Shown here: positions 33,292 through 42,014 of the stretch, in pieces
How positions within the stretch are numbered: position 1 is the first letter of the stretch
How the letters are laid out: each line of letters opens with the position of its first letter
NCBI RefSeq assembly: GCF_900198605.1
Contig: NZ_FZPJ01000019.1
Location: 1 to 45,642, forward strand
Source: Helicobacter mesocricetorum
GTDB lineage: Bacteria; Campylobacterota; Campylobacteria; Campylobacterales; Helicobacteraceae
Reading direction: 5' to 3'
DNA length: 45,642 nucleotides
Notes under the pieces: generated by a model
What the model was told of the DNA's origin: nothing
Database searches by the model: none
Seen by the model: only the letters and a program-made list of their open reading frames with translations
Translations under genes and position numbers: made by a program

Positions 33292-33846
33292 ATGGCAGTA
33301 AGAGTTTTAATTCCATTAGCAGATGGATTTGAAGAGTTAGAAGCAATTTCTATTATTGATGTTTTAAGAAGAGTTGGTTGCGAGGTTATTCTTGCTAGTT
33401 TGAAGGCATCTTTAGAGGTATGTTCGCAAGGAAAAGTTAAGATTATAGCCGATAAAAGTATTTTTGAGATACAAGCAGATTTTTTAGATGCTGTGGTTTT
33501 TCCCGGAGGTTGGGAAGGTATGCAGAATCTAGCAAATTCAGAATCTTTAAAACATATTTTACAGATTCTCCATAGTAAAGATAAGGTCATTGCTGCTATT
33601 TGTGCTGCACCTTTAGCCTTATTTAAAATGGGAATTTTAGAAAATAAGCGATTTACTTGCTATCCCGGTATTGAAGAAATGATTACCAATAATCATTACC
33701 AAACTACATCTAATGTTGTGGAAGATGGAAATATTATCACTTCAAGAGGTCCTGCTACGGCTTTAGAGTTCGCTTTTGCATTGGCAGAAAAGTTAGTAGG
33801 ATTAGAAAAAACACAAGAGATAAAAAAAGGAATGTTGGCTCTTTGA
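33292..33846 (+). CDS. DJ-1/PfpI family protein
   Basis: A 184-residue protein of the DJ-1/PfpI superfamily (ThiJ/YajL-like). The N-terminal VLIPLADGFEELEA (about 4-17) holds the conserved Glu, the nucleophile elbow is AAICAAPLAL with Cys at about residue 103, and SRGPATALEFAFALAEKL (about 144-161) is the usual C-terminal block. Family members are described as redox-sensitive chaperones or glyoxalase/deglycase enzymes; the exact activity is uncertain. It ends by overlapping the TTG start of the transglycosylase gene by 4 bases. Confidence 0.9.
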   Translation: MAVRVLIPLADGFEELEAISIIDVLRRVGCEVILASLKASLEVCSQGKVKIIADKSIFEIQADFLDAVVFPGGWEGMQNLANSESLKHILQILHSKDKVIAAICAAPLALFKMGILENKRFTCYPGIEEMITNNHYQTTSNVVEDGNIITSRGPATALEFAFALAEKLVGLEKTQEIKKGMLAL

Positions 33847-35060
33847 AGATTTTAACCTTTTGTTTTGGAGCTAGTATTTTGTTAGCCGGTTGTTTAATGG
33901 GGTATAGGGATTTGGTTTATAATCCTCAAGCAATTTCTAAAGAAGCAATGATTAAACAAGCGGCAGAACAAGCTGTCGAATATGTGTTTGATCCTAAAAA
34001 ACTAGAGGAAGATATTAAAAATATTCCCATTAACTTCAAAAAAGCCCTCACGCAGCTTACGCAACAAGTCTCAAAAAAATGGGGGAAGGATAATACGCCA
34101 ACTGCTTCTCAAGATGTTTATGTAAAATATACAGATTCTTATCTCTCACGTGCAGAGGTGGATTTCTCAAAAGGTGTAATATCTGTTTCGACTATGGATA
34201 CAAAAAACCCTAAAGAAGCTTTAAAGAAAGCTATTGTAACGACTTTATTGACACCAGAAGATCCCCAAGAAGTTGATTTGTATTCTGATAAGGATATTGA
34301 ATATAAAGGAAAGCCCTATTTAGCAAATCTAGTAAAAGATAATGAGGGAATTGTTGTTCTTTATCCTTGGAGAGCTAATCGTTATGCTAAATATTTGGTA
34401 GAAAATAAATTGCAAACAAAAGATATTGTAGAAGATGGCACGACAAAAAAGATGCATTATGTCCAGTTTGATATGGTAGGGGATAGAGAGATTCAAAGTG
34501 AGCATAAATATGGGGAATATGTGGCACTTTATTCTAAAGAATACAAACTTGAGCAAGCTTTAATCTTTGCTATTATTAAAACAGAGAGTAGTTTTAATCC
34601 TTATGCGGTTAGTCGCATACCCGCTTATGGATTAATGCAAGTTGTTCCCGGAAGTGCAGGGAGAGATGTTTATAAGAGCTTAAACAATAGAGATGGCATT
34701 CCAACAAAAGAAATGCTTTTTACCCCAAAAATCAATATTCAATATGGTTCGGCTTATTTAAATATTCTCTTTACGCGTTATTTAAAGGGAATTAAAAATT
34801 CTCTTTCACAAGAATATGCTGTTATTGCTGCTTATAATACAGGTAGTGGTAATGTTTTATCGGTTTTTCATAGCGATAGGACAAAAGCCGTAGAGGTTAT
34901 TAATAGAATGACTTCTGCAGAGGTTTATAGAAAACTTAGGACATCTTTAAAATATGAGGAAGCAAGAAATTATCTTTTAAAGGTTACAACTGCTAAAAAA
35001 GAGTTTCAAAGTGCATCTGGTAATACGGCATCTTTAGAGAATATAGCTAGTTTGCAATAA
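33843..35060 (+). CDS. Lytic murein transglycosylase lipoprotein (MltC-like)
   Basis: A 405-residue predicted outer-membrane lipoprotein with lipobox LLAGC (Cys17). The N-terminal part (about 40-190) resembles the MltC-specific domain, and the C-terminal SLT domain (about 228-390) shows the catalytic glutamate in IIKTESSFNPYAVS, then YGLMQVVPGSAGRDVY, and AVIAAYNTGSGNV. It cuts glycan strands to 1,6-anhydroMurNAc ends. The start is TTG, overlapping the DJ-1-like stop (TTGA); its stop shares a base with the bpt ATG. Confidence 0.9.
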   Translation: MKILTFCFGASILLAGCLMGYRDLVYNPQAISKEAMIKQAAEQAVEYVFDPKKLEEDIKNIPINFKKALTQLTQQVSKKWGKDNTPTASQDVYVKYTDSYLSRAEVDFSKGVISVSTMDTKNPKEALKKAIVTTLLTPEDPQEVDLYSDKDIEYKGKPYLANLVKDNEGIVVLYPWRANRYAKYLVENKLQTKDIVEDGTTKKMHYVQFDMVGDREIQSEHKYGEYVALYSKEYKLEQALIFAIIKTESSFNPYAVSRIPAYGLMQVVPGSAGRDVYKSLNNRDGIPTKEMLFTPKINIQYGSAYLNILFTRYLKGIKNSLSQEYAVIAAYNTGSGNVLSVFHSDRTKAVEVINRMTSAEVYRKLRTSLKYEEARNYLLKVTTAKKEFQSASGNTASLENIASLQ

Positions 35061-35773
35061 TGGAAATTTTTGAATTAATACAAGCACCTAAAGTATGTAG
35101 CTATTTACTTGATCGTGAAGCAACTTTTCGTTATTTTTATATCCAAGAATGCACCGCTAGTTTTTATCATAAATTATTAGATAGAGGCTGGAGAAGATTT
35201 GGGAATTATTTTTTTGTTCCTATCTGCAAAGAATGTAATGCTTGCATTACTATTCGTCAAGATTGTGAATCTTTTGTATTTTCTAAATCCCAAAAAAGAA
35301 CTTTAAAGAACCCCTTAACACTCAAAATCTCTCGCCCACAAGTAACGCAAACTCATCTAAATCTTTATGATAAATACCATAAAAGAATGCAAGACAAAAA
35401 AGGCTGGGAATACCAAAATATTACCTTAGAAGCTTATTATGAGACTTTCGTGCAAGGTTGTCAGAGCTTTGGCTATGAATTTGACTATTATTATGAGGGG
35501 CAATTAGTAGGTGTTGCCTTAGTGGATATTTTGCCTACTAGCATTTCTGCAGTCTATTGTTATTATGACCATAATTTCGAGAAATTCTCTATTGGAACTT
35601 ATTCTATTCTTAAGCAAATTAAAATTGCAAAAGAGTATAATATTAAGTATCTATATCCGGGTTATTGGATAAAAAATCACCATTCTATGGGATACAAAGA
35701 GAGATTCAAGCCTTTTGAAATTTTAAGCAATCGTCCTCATTTGAATGAAGAAACTATTTGGATAAAGGAATAG
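35060..35773 (+). CDS. bpt: Bpt, leucyl/arginyl-tRNA--protein transferase of the ATE type
   Basis: A 237-residue enzyme of the bacterial ATE-like family, which transfers leucine (older name: arginyl transferase) from tRNA to proteins beginning with Asp or Glu, making them N-degron substrates. The N-terminal Cys-rich segment with FVPICKECNACITIRQDC (about 52-69) and the C-terminal block YLYPGYWIKNHHSMGYKERFKP (residues about 198-219, indicated by position) are diagnostic. It shares one base with the upstream stop and ends two bases before the psd start. Confidence 0.9.
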   Translation: MEIFELIQAPKVCSYLLDREATFRYFYIQECTASFYHKLLDRGWRRFGNYFFVPICKECNACITIRQDCESFVFSKSQKRTLKNPLTLKISRPQVTQTHLNLYDKYHKRMQDKKGWEYQNITLEAYYETFVQGCQSFGYEFDYYYEGQLVGVALVDILPTSISAVYCYYDHNFEKFSIGTYSILKQIKIAKEYNIKYLYPGYWIKNHHSMGYKERFKPFEILSNRPHLNEETIWIKE

Positions 35774-35775
35774 AT

Positions 35776-36561
35776 TTGCATTATACGAATTTTATTTCTC
35801 ATCTTTTTGAAAAAATTGCGCATTATGCTTTTCCTAGGAAGATACAAGTTTTTATTAATCGCACTTATGTGAAGTTTTTTGGTATCAATATGGAGGAATT
35901 TGATACTTTAGAGAGTTATCCTACTTTAAATGCACTTTTCACGCGTTCTTTTGTTAAAGAGAGGCAATTTGATAAAACAGCCACAACTATGATTGCTCCT
36001 TGCGATAGCCTTATTATGGAATTTGGGGAATGCCAAAATAACTTAGCTATGCAAATTAAGGGCAAGAGTTATTCTCTTAAGGATTTTGTGGCAAAAAAAT
36101 TAGAAGATGGGTTTTTTTATGTAAATTTTTATCTCTCTCCTAAGGATTATCATAGATTCCACGCTCCTATAAATTTAAAGGTAAAAAGCGTAAATTTCAT
36201 TAATGGGATATTATTGCCTGTGCATAAAAAATCCTTACAAACAAATGATAATCTTTTTAATAAAAATAAAAGGGTAGTTTTAGAATGTGTGGATGATTTT
36301 GGAAACCCCTTTTATTTCATCGCAATAGGGGCTTTAAATGTTGGAAGGATTCAAATACATATTATCCCAGAACTTATATATTTAAAAGAAAATAAAAACT
36401 TTGTATTGGAAAAACCTTATCTTTTAAAAAAAGGAGAGGAAATTGGTTGTTTTGAAATGGGATCTACTATTGTTACTTTATCTACTAATTGGGAATACTC
36501 TATTAAAAATGGAGAAAAGATATATTTTGGAGAATCTATAGGCACTCATAGAGGAGATTAA
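35776..36561 (+). CDS. psd: Phosphatidylserine decarboxylase
   Basis: Makes phosphatidylethanolamine from phosphatidylserine at the inner membrane. The proenzyme cleaves itself at a Gly-Ser bond to create a pyruvoyl group; here the site is FEMGST near residue 228, with GST in place of the LGST written for E. coli. [18 protein letters not shown] with its conserved His residues is also present. The start is taken as TTG 35776, six bases after AAAGGA and two after the bpt stop; a TTG at 35758 would overlap bpt. The total is 261 residues, normal for the family. Confidence 0.94.
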   Translation: MHYTNFISHLFEKIAHYAFPRKIQVFINRTYVKFFGINMEEFDTLESYPTLNALFTRSFVKERQFDKTATTMIAPCDSLIMEFGECQNNLAMQIKGKSYSLKDFVAKKLEDGFFYVNFYLSPKDYHRFHAPINLKVKSVNFINGILLPVHKKSLQTNDNLFNKNKRVVLECVDDFGNPFYFIAIGALNVGRIQIHIIPELIYLKENKNFVLEKPYLLKKGEEIGCFEMGSTIVTLSTNWEYSIKNGEKIYFGESIGTHRGD

Positions 36562-36563
36562 AT

Positions 36564-37559
36564 ATGGAAGCAAAGATTAAAGAATTAAAAGAAAAAAATG
36601 ATGTTTTGTTAGTAGCACATTTTTATCAACGCGATGAAGTTGTAGAGATTGCAGATTTAACAGGTGATAGCCTAGAATTAGCTAGAAAAGCAAGTGCAAG
36701 CGAAAAGAACAGAGTGCTTTTTTGTGGTGTTGGGTTTATGGGGCAGAGTGTGAAGATATTAGCACCAACCAAACAAGTCTTTATGCCAAAAATTGCTTGT
36801 TGCTCTATGGCAAGAATGATTAGTGATGCGTATTTTGATAATTCTATTGCATTGCTCCAAAGTTATGGAATCTCTAATGTTTTTCCGGTTACTTATATTA
36901 ATTCTAATGCCGAAGTTAAAGCTAAGGTTGCAGAGCTTGGGGGTGTGGTCTGCACAAGTGCTAATGCCACTAAAATTATGGAATATGCTCTAAAGCAAGG
37001 TAAAAAAATCTTTTTTTTACCCGATAGATGTTTGGGGGAGAATTTAGCTATCCAAAATGGACTTAAAAGTGCGGTTTTAGGAGAGGATTCTCAAGAAGTA
37101 GTGCAGGGGGCTGATGTGATTTGCTATAATGGTTTTTGTTCCGTGCATCAGCTTTTTACTCCAGAAGATATTGATTTTTATCGTGAAAAATATCCCGATA
37201 TTTTAGTAGCTGTGCATCCAGAATGCAAACCAAATGTTGTAGCAAAGGCGGATTTTGTAGGTTCTACTAGCCAGATTATTGCTTATGTGAGGGGTTTAAA
37301 AGAAACCCAAAAGGTAGTAGTAGGGACAGAGTTTAATCTTGTTAATCGTCTAAGAAAACCTTACAATGGGATACAAAACACTTTCGTCCTCTCTTCTACA
37401 AAGCCTGAGTGTCCTACGATGAATGAAACAACCTTAGAAGATATTTTAAGGGCTTTAGAATATATCGATAAAGGAGAATCTTATAATGAAATCTTATTAC
37501 CTAAGGATACTGCTATGAAAGCTAAGAGGGCTTTAGATAAGATGCTTGAGCTTTCATAG
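36564..37559 (+). CDS. nadA: Quinolinate synthase NadA
   Basis: Condenses iminoaspartate with dihydroxyacetone phosphate to quinolinate, the first pyridine of NAD synthesis, using a [4Fe-4S] cluster. Of 331 residues, the motifs [21 protein letters not shown] (positions about 18-38), [10 protein letters not shown] with a cluster cysteine, the [10 protein letters not shown] segment, and [11 protein letters not shown] near the end are visible. The cluster cysteines expected for NadA (one in each third) are present. It follows psd by 2 bases and precedes nadC by 8. Confidence 0.96.
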   Translation: MEAKIKELKEKNDVLLVAHFYQRDEVVEIADLTGDSLELARKASASEKNRVLFCGVGFMGQSVKILAPTKQVFMPKIACCSMARMISDAYFDNSIALLQSYGISNVFPVTYINSNAEVKAKVAELGGVVCTSANATKIMEYALKQGKKIFFLPDRCLGENLAIQNGLKSAVLGEDSQEVVQGADVICYNGFCSVHQLFTPEDIDFYREKYPDILVAVHPECKPNVVAKADFVGSTSQIIAYVRGLKETQKVVVGTEFNLVNRLRKPYNGIQNTFVLSSTKPECPTMNETTLEDILRALEYIDKGESYNEILLPKDTAMKAKRALDKMLELS

Positions 37560-37567
37560 GGGGAAAA

Positions 37568-38395
37568 ATGCAGAAGATTTTATTAGATGATTTTTTAAAA
37601 CAGATTTTAAGGGAGGATATTGGCAGGGGTGATTTGTATATGAGAATTGCCAATAAATCTGTGGTAGAAAGTTACATTGTAGCCAAAGAAGAGGGGATAT
37701 TCTCTGGCAAAATATATGTAGAGAGATTATGTGAATTATTAGATATTAAAAGTGAATTCAGCTTAGAGGATGGAGGAGGGTTTAAGATAGGGCAAAAGCT
37801 TGTGAGATTTATCGGAAATATCAATGATATTTTAAGTGCTGAACGAACGATTTTAAACCTATTAGAGCATTCTAGTGGCATTGCTACTTTAACGAATATG
37901 TATGCAAAAGCAATAGAAGGATCGAAATGTATTTTGCTTGATACGCGAAAAACGCGTCCTTTGCTAAGAGATTTCGAAAAATACTCTACTCGTAATGGTG
38001 GGGCTATTAATCATCGTTTGGGTTTAGATGATTGCTTGATGTTAAAAGATACGCATTTATCAAGAATCCTTTCTTTAAAAAAGTTTATTGCTGATGTTCG
38101 TTGTAAAATCCCTATAACAGCTAAGATTGAAGTAGAATGTGAAAATCCTCTACAAGCAAGAGAAGCTTTAGAGGCAGGAATAGATATTTTAATGTGTGAT
38201 AATATGGAGATACCAATGATAAAAGAAATCGTAAAAATGCGTAATGAGTTAGCTCCTTATGTGTTTTTAGAAGCTAGTGGAGGCATTACTTTAAACAATC
38301 TTAAAGAATACGCTTCAAGTGGTGTTGATGCTATTTCGTGTGGGGCAATTATTCATCAAGCAAAATGGATAGATATGAGTATGAAAATTGATTAA
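37568..38395 (+). CDS. nadC: Nicotinate-nucleotide pyrophosphorylase (quinolinate phosphoribosyltransferase) NadC
   Basis: Converts quinolinate and PRPP to nicotinate mononucleotide. The 275-residue protein shows the family motifs ILNLLEHSSGIAT (about 96-108), LLDTRKTRPLLRDFEKYSTRNGG (located about 120-142), NHRLGLDDCLMLKDTH and the C-terminal EASGGITLNNLKEYASSGVDAIS (located about 236-258). It works directly after NadA, its operon partner. Its stop shares one base with the thiL ATG (TAATG). Confidence 0.95.
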   Translation: MQKILLDDFLKQILREDIGRGDLYMRIANKSVVESYIVAKEEGIFSGKIYVERLCELLDIKSEFSLEDGGGFKIGQKLVRFIGNINDILSAERTILNLLEHSSGIATLTNMYAKAIEGSKCILLDTRKTRPLLRDFEKYSTRNGGAINHRLGLDDCLMLKDTHLSRILSLKKFIADVRCKIPITAKIEVECENPLQAREALEAGIDILMCDNMEIPMIKEIVKMRNELAPYVFLEASGGITLNNLKEYASSGVDAISCGAIIHQAKWIDMSMKID

Positions 38396-39255
38396 TGCAA
38401 GATAGAGAAAAGCAATTTATTCAAACCCTAAAAAAAGAAAGTGCTACTTATGGGATTGGCGACGATGGTGTTGTTTTAGGGGATTTTGTTATTGCTACGG
38501 ATGCGTTTTTTGAGGGAATCCATTTTAAAAGAGAGTGGGGCAGTTTAGAGATTCTTATTGAAAAATGCTTTTTAGTAAATCTCTCGGATATTTATGCAAT
38601 GAATGCAATCCCAAAATATTTGCTACTAACCCTTTGTATCCCAAAAGATATGAAAAGCACTAAAGATATTGCTAGAATCTTTTCTGCAATGGCTCTTAAA
38701 TATGGCATTAAGATTATTGGAGGCGATACGATTATAGGAGAAAAATTGCACTTTTCTTTGACACTCTTAGGGCAAAAGCGCAAAAAGGTGTTGTATCGTT
38801 ATGGTATTAAGCCTAAGGATTATTTAGCCTATCTTAGCCCCAAAAGTGTGTTAAAGTCCTCCAAAAAACAAGCTTTTGGAAAAAACATTTCGTATTTAAA
38901 AAGAGCTTTATTATTTGGCACTTATCCTAAAGATAGTCGTTTTGCAATGCCTTTGTTATACCCTAAAATGATCTTAGCATTAAATGCTATTGCAAGGGCG
39001 GGAATGGATATTTCTGATGGAATCTTTATCGAATTATCAAGATTGGCTAAGATAAATAAAATAGGTTTTAAATTTTTACTCCAACAATCAAATTGGTTTT
39101 ATTCCCCCGAAGAATACCAAATGCTTTATGCTTTCTCCCCGCGCAAACTATCAAAGGCTAAAAGATTGGCTAACCAATACCGCTATGAGCTTATTGTGTT
39201 TGCAAGAGCAAAAAGAGGTTCTTATCAATTAATAAAGAAAAATTGGCACGGATAG
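38395..39255 (+). CDS. thiL: Thiamine-monophosphate kinase ThiL
   Basis: Phosphorylates thiamine monophosphate to the active cofactor thiamine diphosphate. The 286 residues are somewhat shorter than E. coli ThiL (about 325). Visible motifs are YGIGDDGVVLGDFVIATDAFFEGIHF in the N-terminal half (located about 19-44), NLSDIYAMNAIPKYLL with its conserved Asp, GGDT (about 106-109) and the C-terminal GMDISDGIFIELSRLA. It is the last gene of the ten-gene run and shares one base with nadC. Confidence 0.9.
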   Translation: MQDREKQFIQTLKKESATYGIGDDGVVLGDFVIATDAFFEGIHFKREWGSLEILIEKCFLVNLSDIYAMNAIPKYLLLTLCIPKDMKSTKDIARIFSAMALKYGIKIIGGDTIIGEKLHFSLTLLGQKRKKVLYRYGIKPKDYLAYLSPKSVLKSSKKQAFGKNISYLKRALLFGTYPKDSRFAMPLLYPKMILALNAIARAGMDISDGIFIELSRLAKINKIGFKFLLQQSNWFYSPEEYQMLYAFSPRKLSKAKRLANQYRYELIVFARAKRGSYQLIKKNWHG

Positions 39256-39364
39256 CTATTAGCCTTAAAATTAAACTTCATCAATAAGCTTGTAATTATA
39301 AAAAGAGAGAAATTGCAAAATTTTTTAACATAAATAATCAAAAATTGATATGGGTTATTTTGTT

Positions 39365-39392
39365 TTACAAAGGGGGTAAGAATCCTTTGTAA
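39365..39392. terminator. Perfect 9-bp inverted repeat between convergent thiL and mrp
   Basis: TTACAAAGG (39365-39373) and CCTTTGTAA (39384-39392) form a hairpin with a 10-base loop, just behind the mrp stop and about 110 bases behind thiL. There is no clear T-run on either strand, so terminator activity is a guess from position. Confidence 0.4.
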
Positions 39393-39396
39393 GTAT

Positions 39397-40509
39397 TTAA
39401 GAAGAACAGGCGGATTTGCCATTATCCACAGGTTGAATAGAGCTATTATCGGCTAATTTCTTTTGATTAACTTCTTCTATAAAATCCCATAATTCCTTAG
39501 CAGCCCTAAGGTATTCTTGAGAGGATTTAGAATTTGGGTGAAAATAAACGATAGGCTTTCCATCATCTCCTCCTTCTCTCACACTAGGTTCAATAGGGAT
39601 TTGTGCCAGTGTTTTTGTTCCATAGCTTTTAGCAACTTCCTTTGTTGTGCCTTTACCAAAAATATCATATTCTTTACCACTATCAGGACAGATAAATCCA
39701 CTCATATTTTCAATGATTCCAGCCACAGGGATTTTGAGCTTAGAAAACATATCCAAAGCCCTTGCACCATCATCTAAAGCAACTTTTTGTGGTGTAGAAA
39801 CGGCTATTCCTGCAGTTACAGGAACGCTTTGTGCTAATGTAAGCTGTGCATCCCCTGTGCCAGGAGGCATATCTATAATCATTACATCTAAATTATCCCA
39901 TAATACATCTGTAAGCATTTGTTCAATCGCTCTAATAATCATAGGTCCTCTCCAAATAAGGCTTTGTCCCTCATCATAAAGCACTCCCATAGACATCATC
40001 TCCACACCATAGGCTTGAAGCGGGATTAGTTTTTTCATAGCGGGATGAACTTCAGGCTTATCTTTTTGTAACCCTAACATTCTAGGCACATTAGGACCAT
40101 AAATATCGGCGTCTAAAAGCGCAACTTTTTTGCCTTGTTGGGCTAGGGCAATCGCTAGATTCACGCTTGTAGTAGATTTGCCAACCCCTCCTTTTCCACT
40201 GCTAACCATAACAAAGTTTTTAATTTGTGGTGCTAGATTCTTTGTGCCTTGAGGTTTATTGTTGTTTTGCGGGGAGGGTTGTTTAATATCTAAATTGAGT
40301 TTTGTAATGCCACTATCTTTAAGCTTTTGCGTAATGTTTTCCCGCAATGTATTAGCCACATCTGCAGAAGCAGAGGGAATCTCTAAGCGGATAGAAACAG
40401 CATTGTCTTGTATCAACATTTCTTTGACAAACCCAAAGGTAACAATATTCTTGTCAAAATTAGGATAAATAATTTCTTTAAGTAAATTAAGTAATTGTTC
40501 TTGATTCAT
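39397..40509 (-). CDS. mrp: Mrp/ApbC family iron-sulfur cluster carrier ATPase
   Basis: A 370-residue cytoplasmic P-loop ATPase of the Mrp/Nbp35 family that handles Fe-S clusters. The N-terminal MIP18-like domain (about 3-75) precedes the ATPase with the deviant Walker A GKGGVGKSTTSVN (about 104-116), ALLDADIYGPNVPRMLG, and the MIIDMPPGTGDAQLT motif. In this family a CxxC pair follows ENMS to bind the cluster; here it reads CPDS, with only the first Cys. The C-terminus is ACSS. It begins 17 bases after thiC on the same strand, so thiC and mrp form an operon, apt because ThiC needs a [4Fe-4S] cluster. Confidence 0.92.
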   Translation of the reverse strand: MNQEQLLNLLKEIIYPNFDKNIVTFGFVKEMLIQDNAVSIRLEIPSASADVANTLRENITQKLKDSGITKLNLDIKQPSPQNNNKPQGTKNLAPQIKNFVMVSSGKGGVGKSTTSVNLAIALAQQGKKVALLDADIYGPNVPRMLGLQKDKPEVHPAMKKLIPLQAYGVEMMSMGVLYDEGQSLIWRGPMIIRAIEQMLTDVLWDNLDVMIIDMPPGTGDAQLTLAQSVPVTAGIAVSTPQKVALDDGARALDMFSKLKIPVAGIIENMSGFICPDSGKEYDIFGKGTTKEVAKSYGTKTLAQIPIEPSVREGGDDGKPIVYFHPNSKSSQEYLRAAKELWDFIEEVNQKKLADNSSIQPVDNGKSACSS

Positions 40510-40526
40510 TTTTTTTCCTTATTTTA

Positions 40527-41867
40527 TTAAACTTCTTGTTTTTCTTGTTCGATAATATCTTGTGAAATCTTATAGCTACAAAATTTGGGTCCGCACATTG
40601 AGCAAAATTTTGCCTCTTTGAAAACTTCTTGAGGTAAGCTTTCATCGTGATATTCTTTGGCTCTCTCTGGATCAAGGGCTAGTTCAAATTGTTTATTCCA
40701 ATCAAAGCTATATCTTGCATTACTCATAGCATCATCTTTAACCCTAGCGTGAATCCTACCTCTAGCTATATCAGCAGCGTGTGCGGCGATTTTATAAGCG
40801 ATAATCCCTTCTCGCACATCTTTGACATTAGGTAATCCCAAATGTTCTTTTGGCGTTACATAACATAACATAGCAACTCCTTTCCAAGCGGCAATAGAAG
40901 CTCCAATAGCAGAGGCAATATGATCATAACCTGCGGCAATATCTGTTACAAGAGGACCTAAAACATAAAAAGGTGCTTCGTGGCATAATTCTTTTTGTAA
41001 CTCTACATTTCTCTCTATTTCATTCATAGGCACATGTCCGGGACCTTCAATCATTACTTGCACATCTTTTTCCCAAGCTCTTAGGGTAAGTTCTCCTAAG
41101 ACTTTAAGCTCTCCTAATTGTGCCTCATCACTAGAATCCGCCAAACAACCCGGACGCAAAGAATCCCCAAGACTTAAAGAAACATCATATTTTTGACAAA
41201 TTTCTAAAATATCATCAAAGGCTTCATAGAAAGGATTTTGTTTATGATAGTGCATCATCCAAGCAGCCATAAGGCTTCCACCTCGGCTTACAATGCCCAT
41301 TTTTCTCTTTGCAAGGCGAGGCATATGCTCTAGCAAAAATCCGCAATGGATAGTAAAATAGCTCACGCCCTGTTTGGCTTGTCTTTCCATAACTTCTAGC
41401 ATCTTATCAATGGTTAGGGCATTAATATCGTTTTTAACATCGTGTAAAATCTGATAAATAGGGACAGTACCAATAGGCACACTAGAGTTTTGAATAACAG
41501 CTTGACGAATACTATCTAAATCTCCCCCTGTACTTAAATCCATAATGGTATCTGCACCATATTTAATGGAAGCAAGTGTTTTTTCAACCTCTTCTTCAAT
41601 AGAACTAGCAAGTGCAGAGCTTCCAATATTAGAGTTAATTTTAGTTCTTGTTGCGATTCCAATCCCCATAGGCTCTAAATTCGTGTGATTGACATTAGAG
41701 GGTAGTATTAATCTTCCTTTGGCGATTTCTTTTAAAACCATATTAGCGGTTAAATGTTCGATATTTGCTACATATTCCATTTCTGGAGTGATAATACCTT
41801 TTTTAGCATAATGAAGTTGTGTTTTTATTTTATCATTTTTACGGGATTCAACCCATTGTGTTCGCAT
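40527..41867 (-). CDS. thiC: Phosphomethylpyrimidine synthase ThiC
   Basis: Radical-SAM enzyme that rearranges aminoimidazole ribotide into the thiamine pyrimidine HMP-P. The 446-residue form is the short type without the N-terminal extension of the E. coli protein. The cluster motif CSMCGPKFC (CX2CX4C, about 425-433) lies at the C-terminus as usual, and zinc/substrate motifs such as [16 protein letters not shown] (about 274-289) and [14 protein letters not shown] are intact. AAGGAG precedes the ATG. No TPP riboswitch is visible in the leader. mrp follows after 17 bases. Confidence 0.96.
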   Translation of the reverse strand: MRTQWVESRKNDKIKTQLHYAKKGIITPEMEYVANIEHLTANMVLKEIAKGRLILPSNVNHTNLEPMGIGIATRTKINSNIGSSALASSIEEEVEKTLASIKYGADTIMDLSTGGDLDSIRQAVIQNSSVPIGTVPIYQILHDVKNDINALTIDKMLEVMERQAKQGVSYFTIHCGFLLEHMPRLAKRKMGIVSRGGSLMAAWMMHYHKQNPFYEAFDDILEICQKYDVSLSLGDSLRPGCLADSSDEAQLGELKVLGELTLRAWEKDVQVMIEGPGHVPMNEIERNVELQKELCHEAPFYVLGPLVTDIAAGYDHIASAIGASIAAWKGVAMLCYVTPKEHLGLPNVKDVREGIIAYKIAAHAADIARGRIHARVKDDAMSNARYSFDWNKQFELALDPERAKEYHDESLPQEVFKEAKFCSMCGPKFCSYKISQDIIEQEKQEV

Positions 41868-41988
41868 ACTTTCTCCTTAATATTAATTACTTTTAGTGCT
41901 TCTAAAGGTAGCAAAATAAAAATAAATTTTAGCTTTTCTTTTTGTGAAGAATGGAGAAAAATACAAATATTTTTTAAATTTGTGTAGA

Positions 41989-42010
41989 AAGCTAGAGATT
42001 ACTCTAGCTT
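41989..42010 (-). terminator. Intrinsic terminator-like hairpin after the porin gene
   Basis: A perfect 9-bp stem, AAGCTAGAG/CTCTAGCTT, with a 4-base loop, starting 4 bases after the porin stop. The minus-strand sequence behind it begins TTTC and is followed further on by more T-rich DNA. It separates the porin from the divergent-side thiC leader. Confidence 0.65.
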
Positions 42011-42014
42011 GAGA

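Noticed and set aside
41868-41990. TPP riboswitch in front of thiC
   Set aside because: Neither conserved core of the THI element could be found on the minus strand, and the leader is short and AT-rich.
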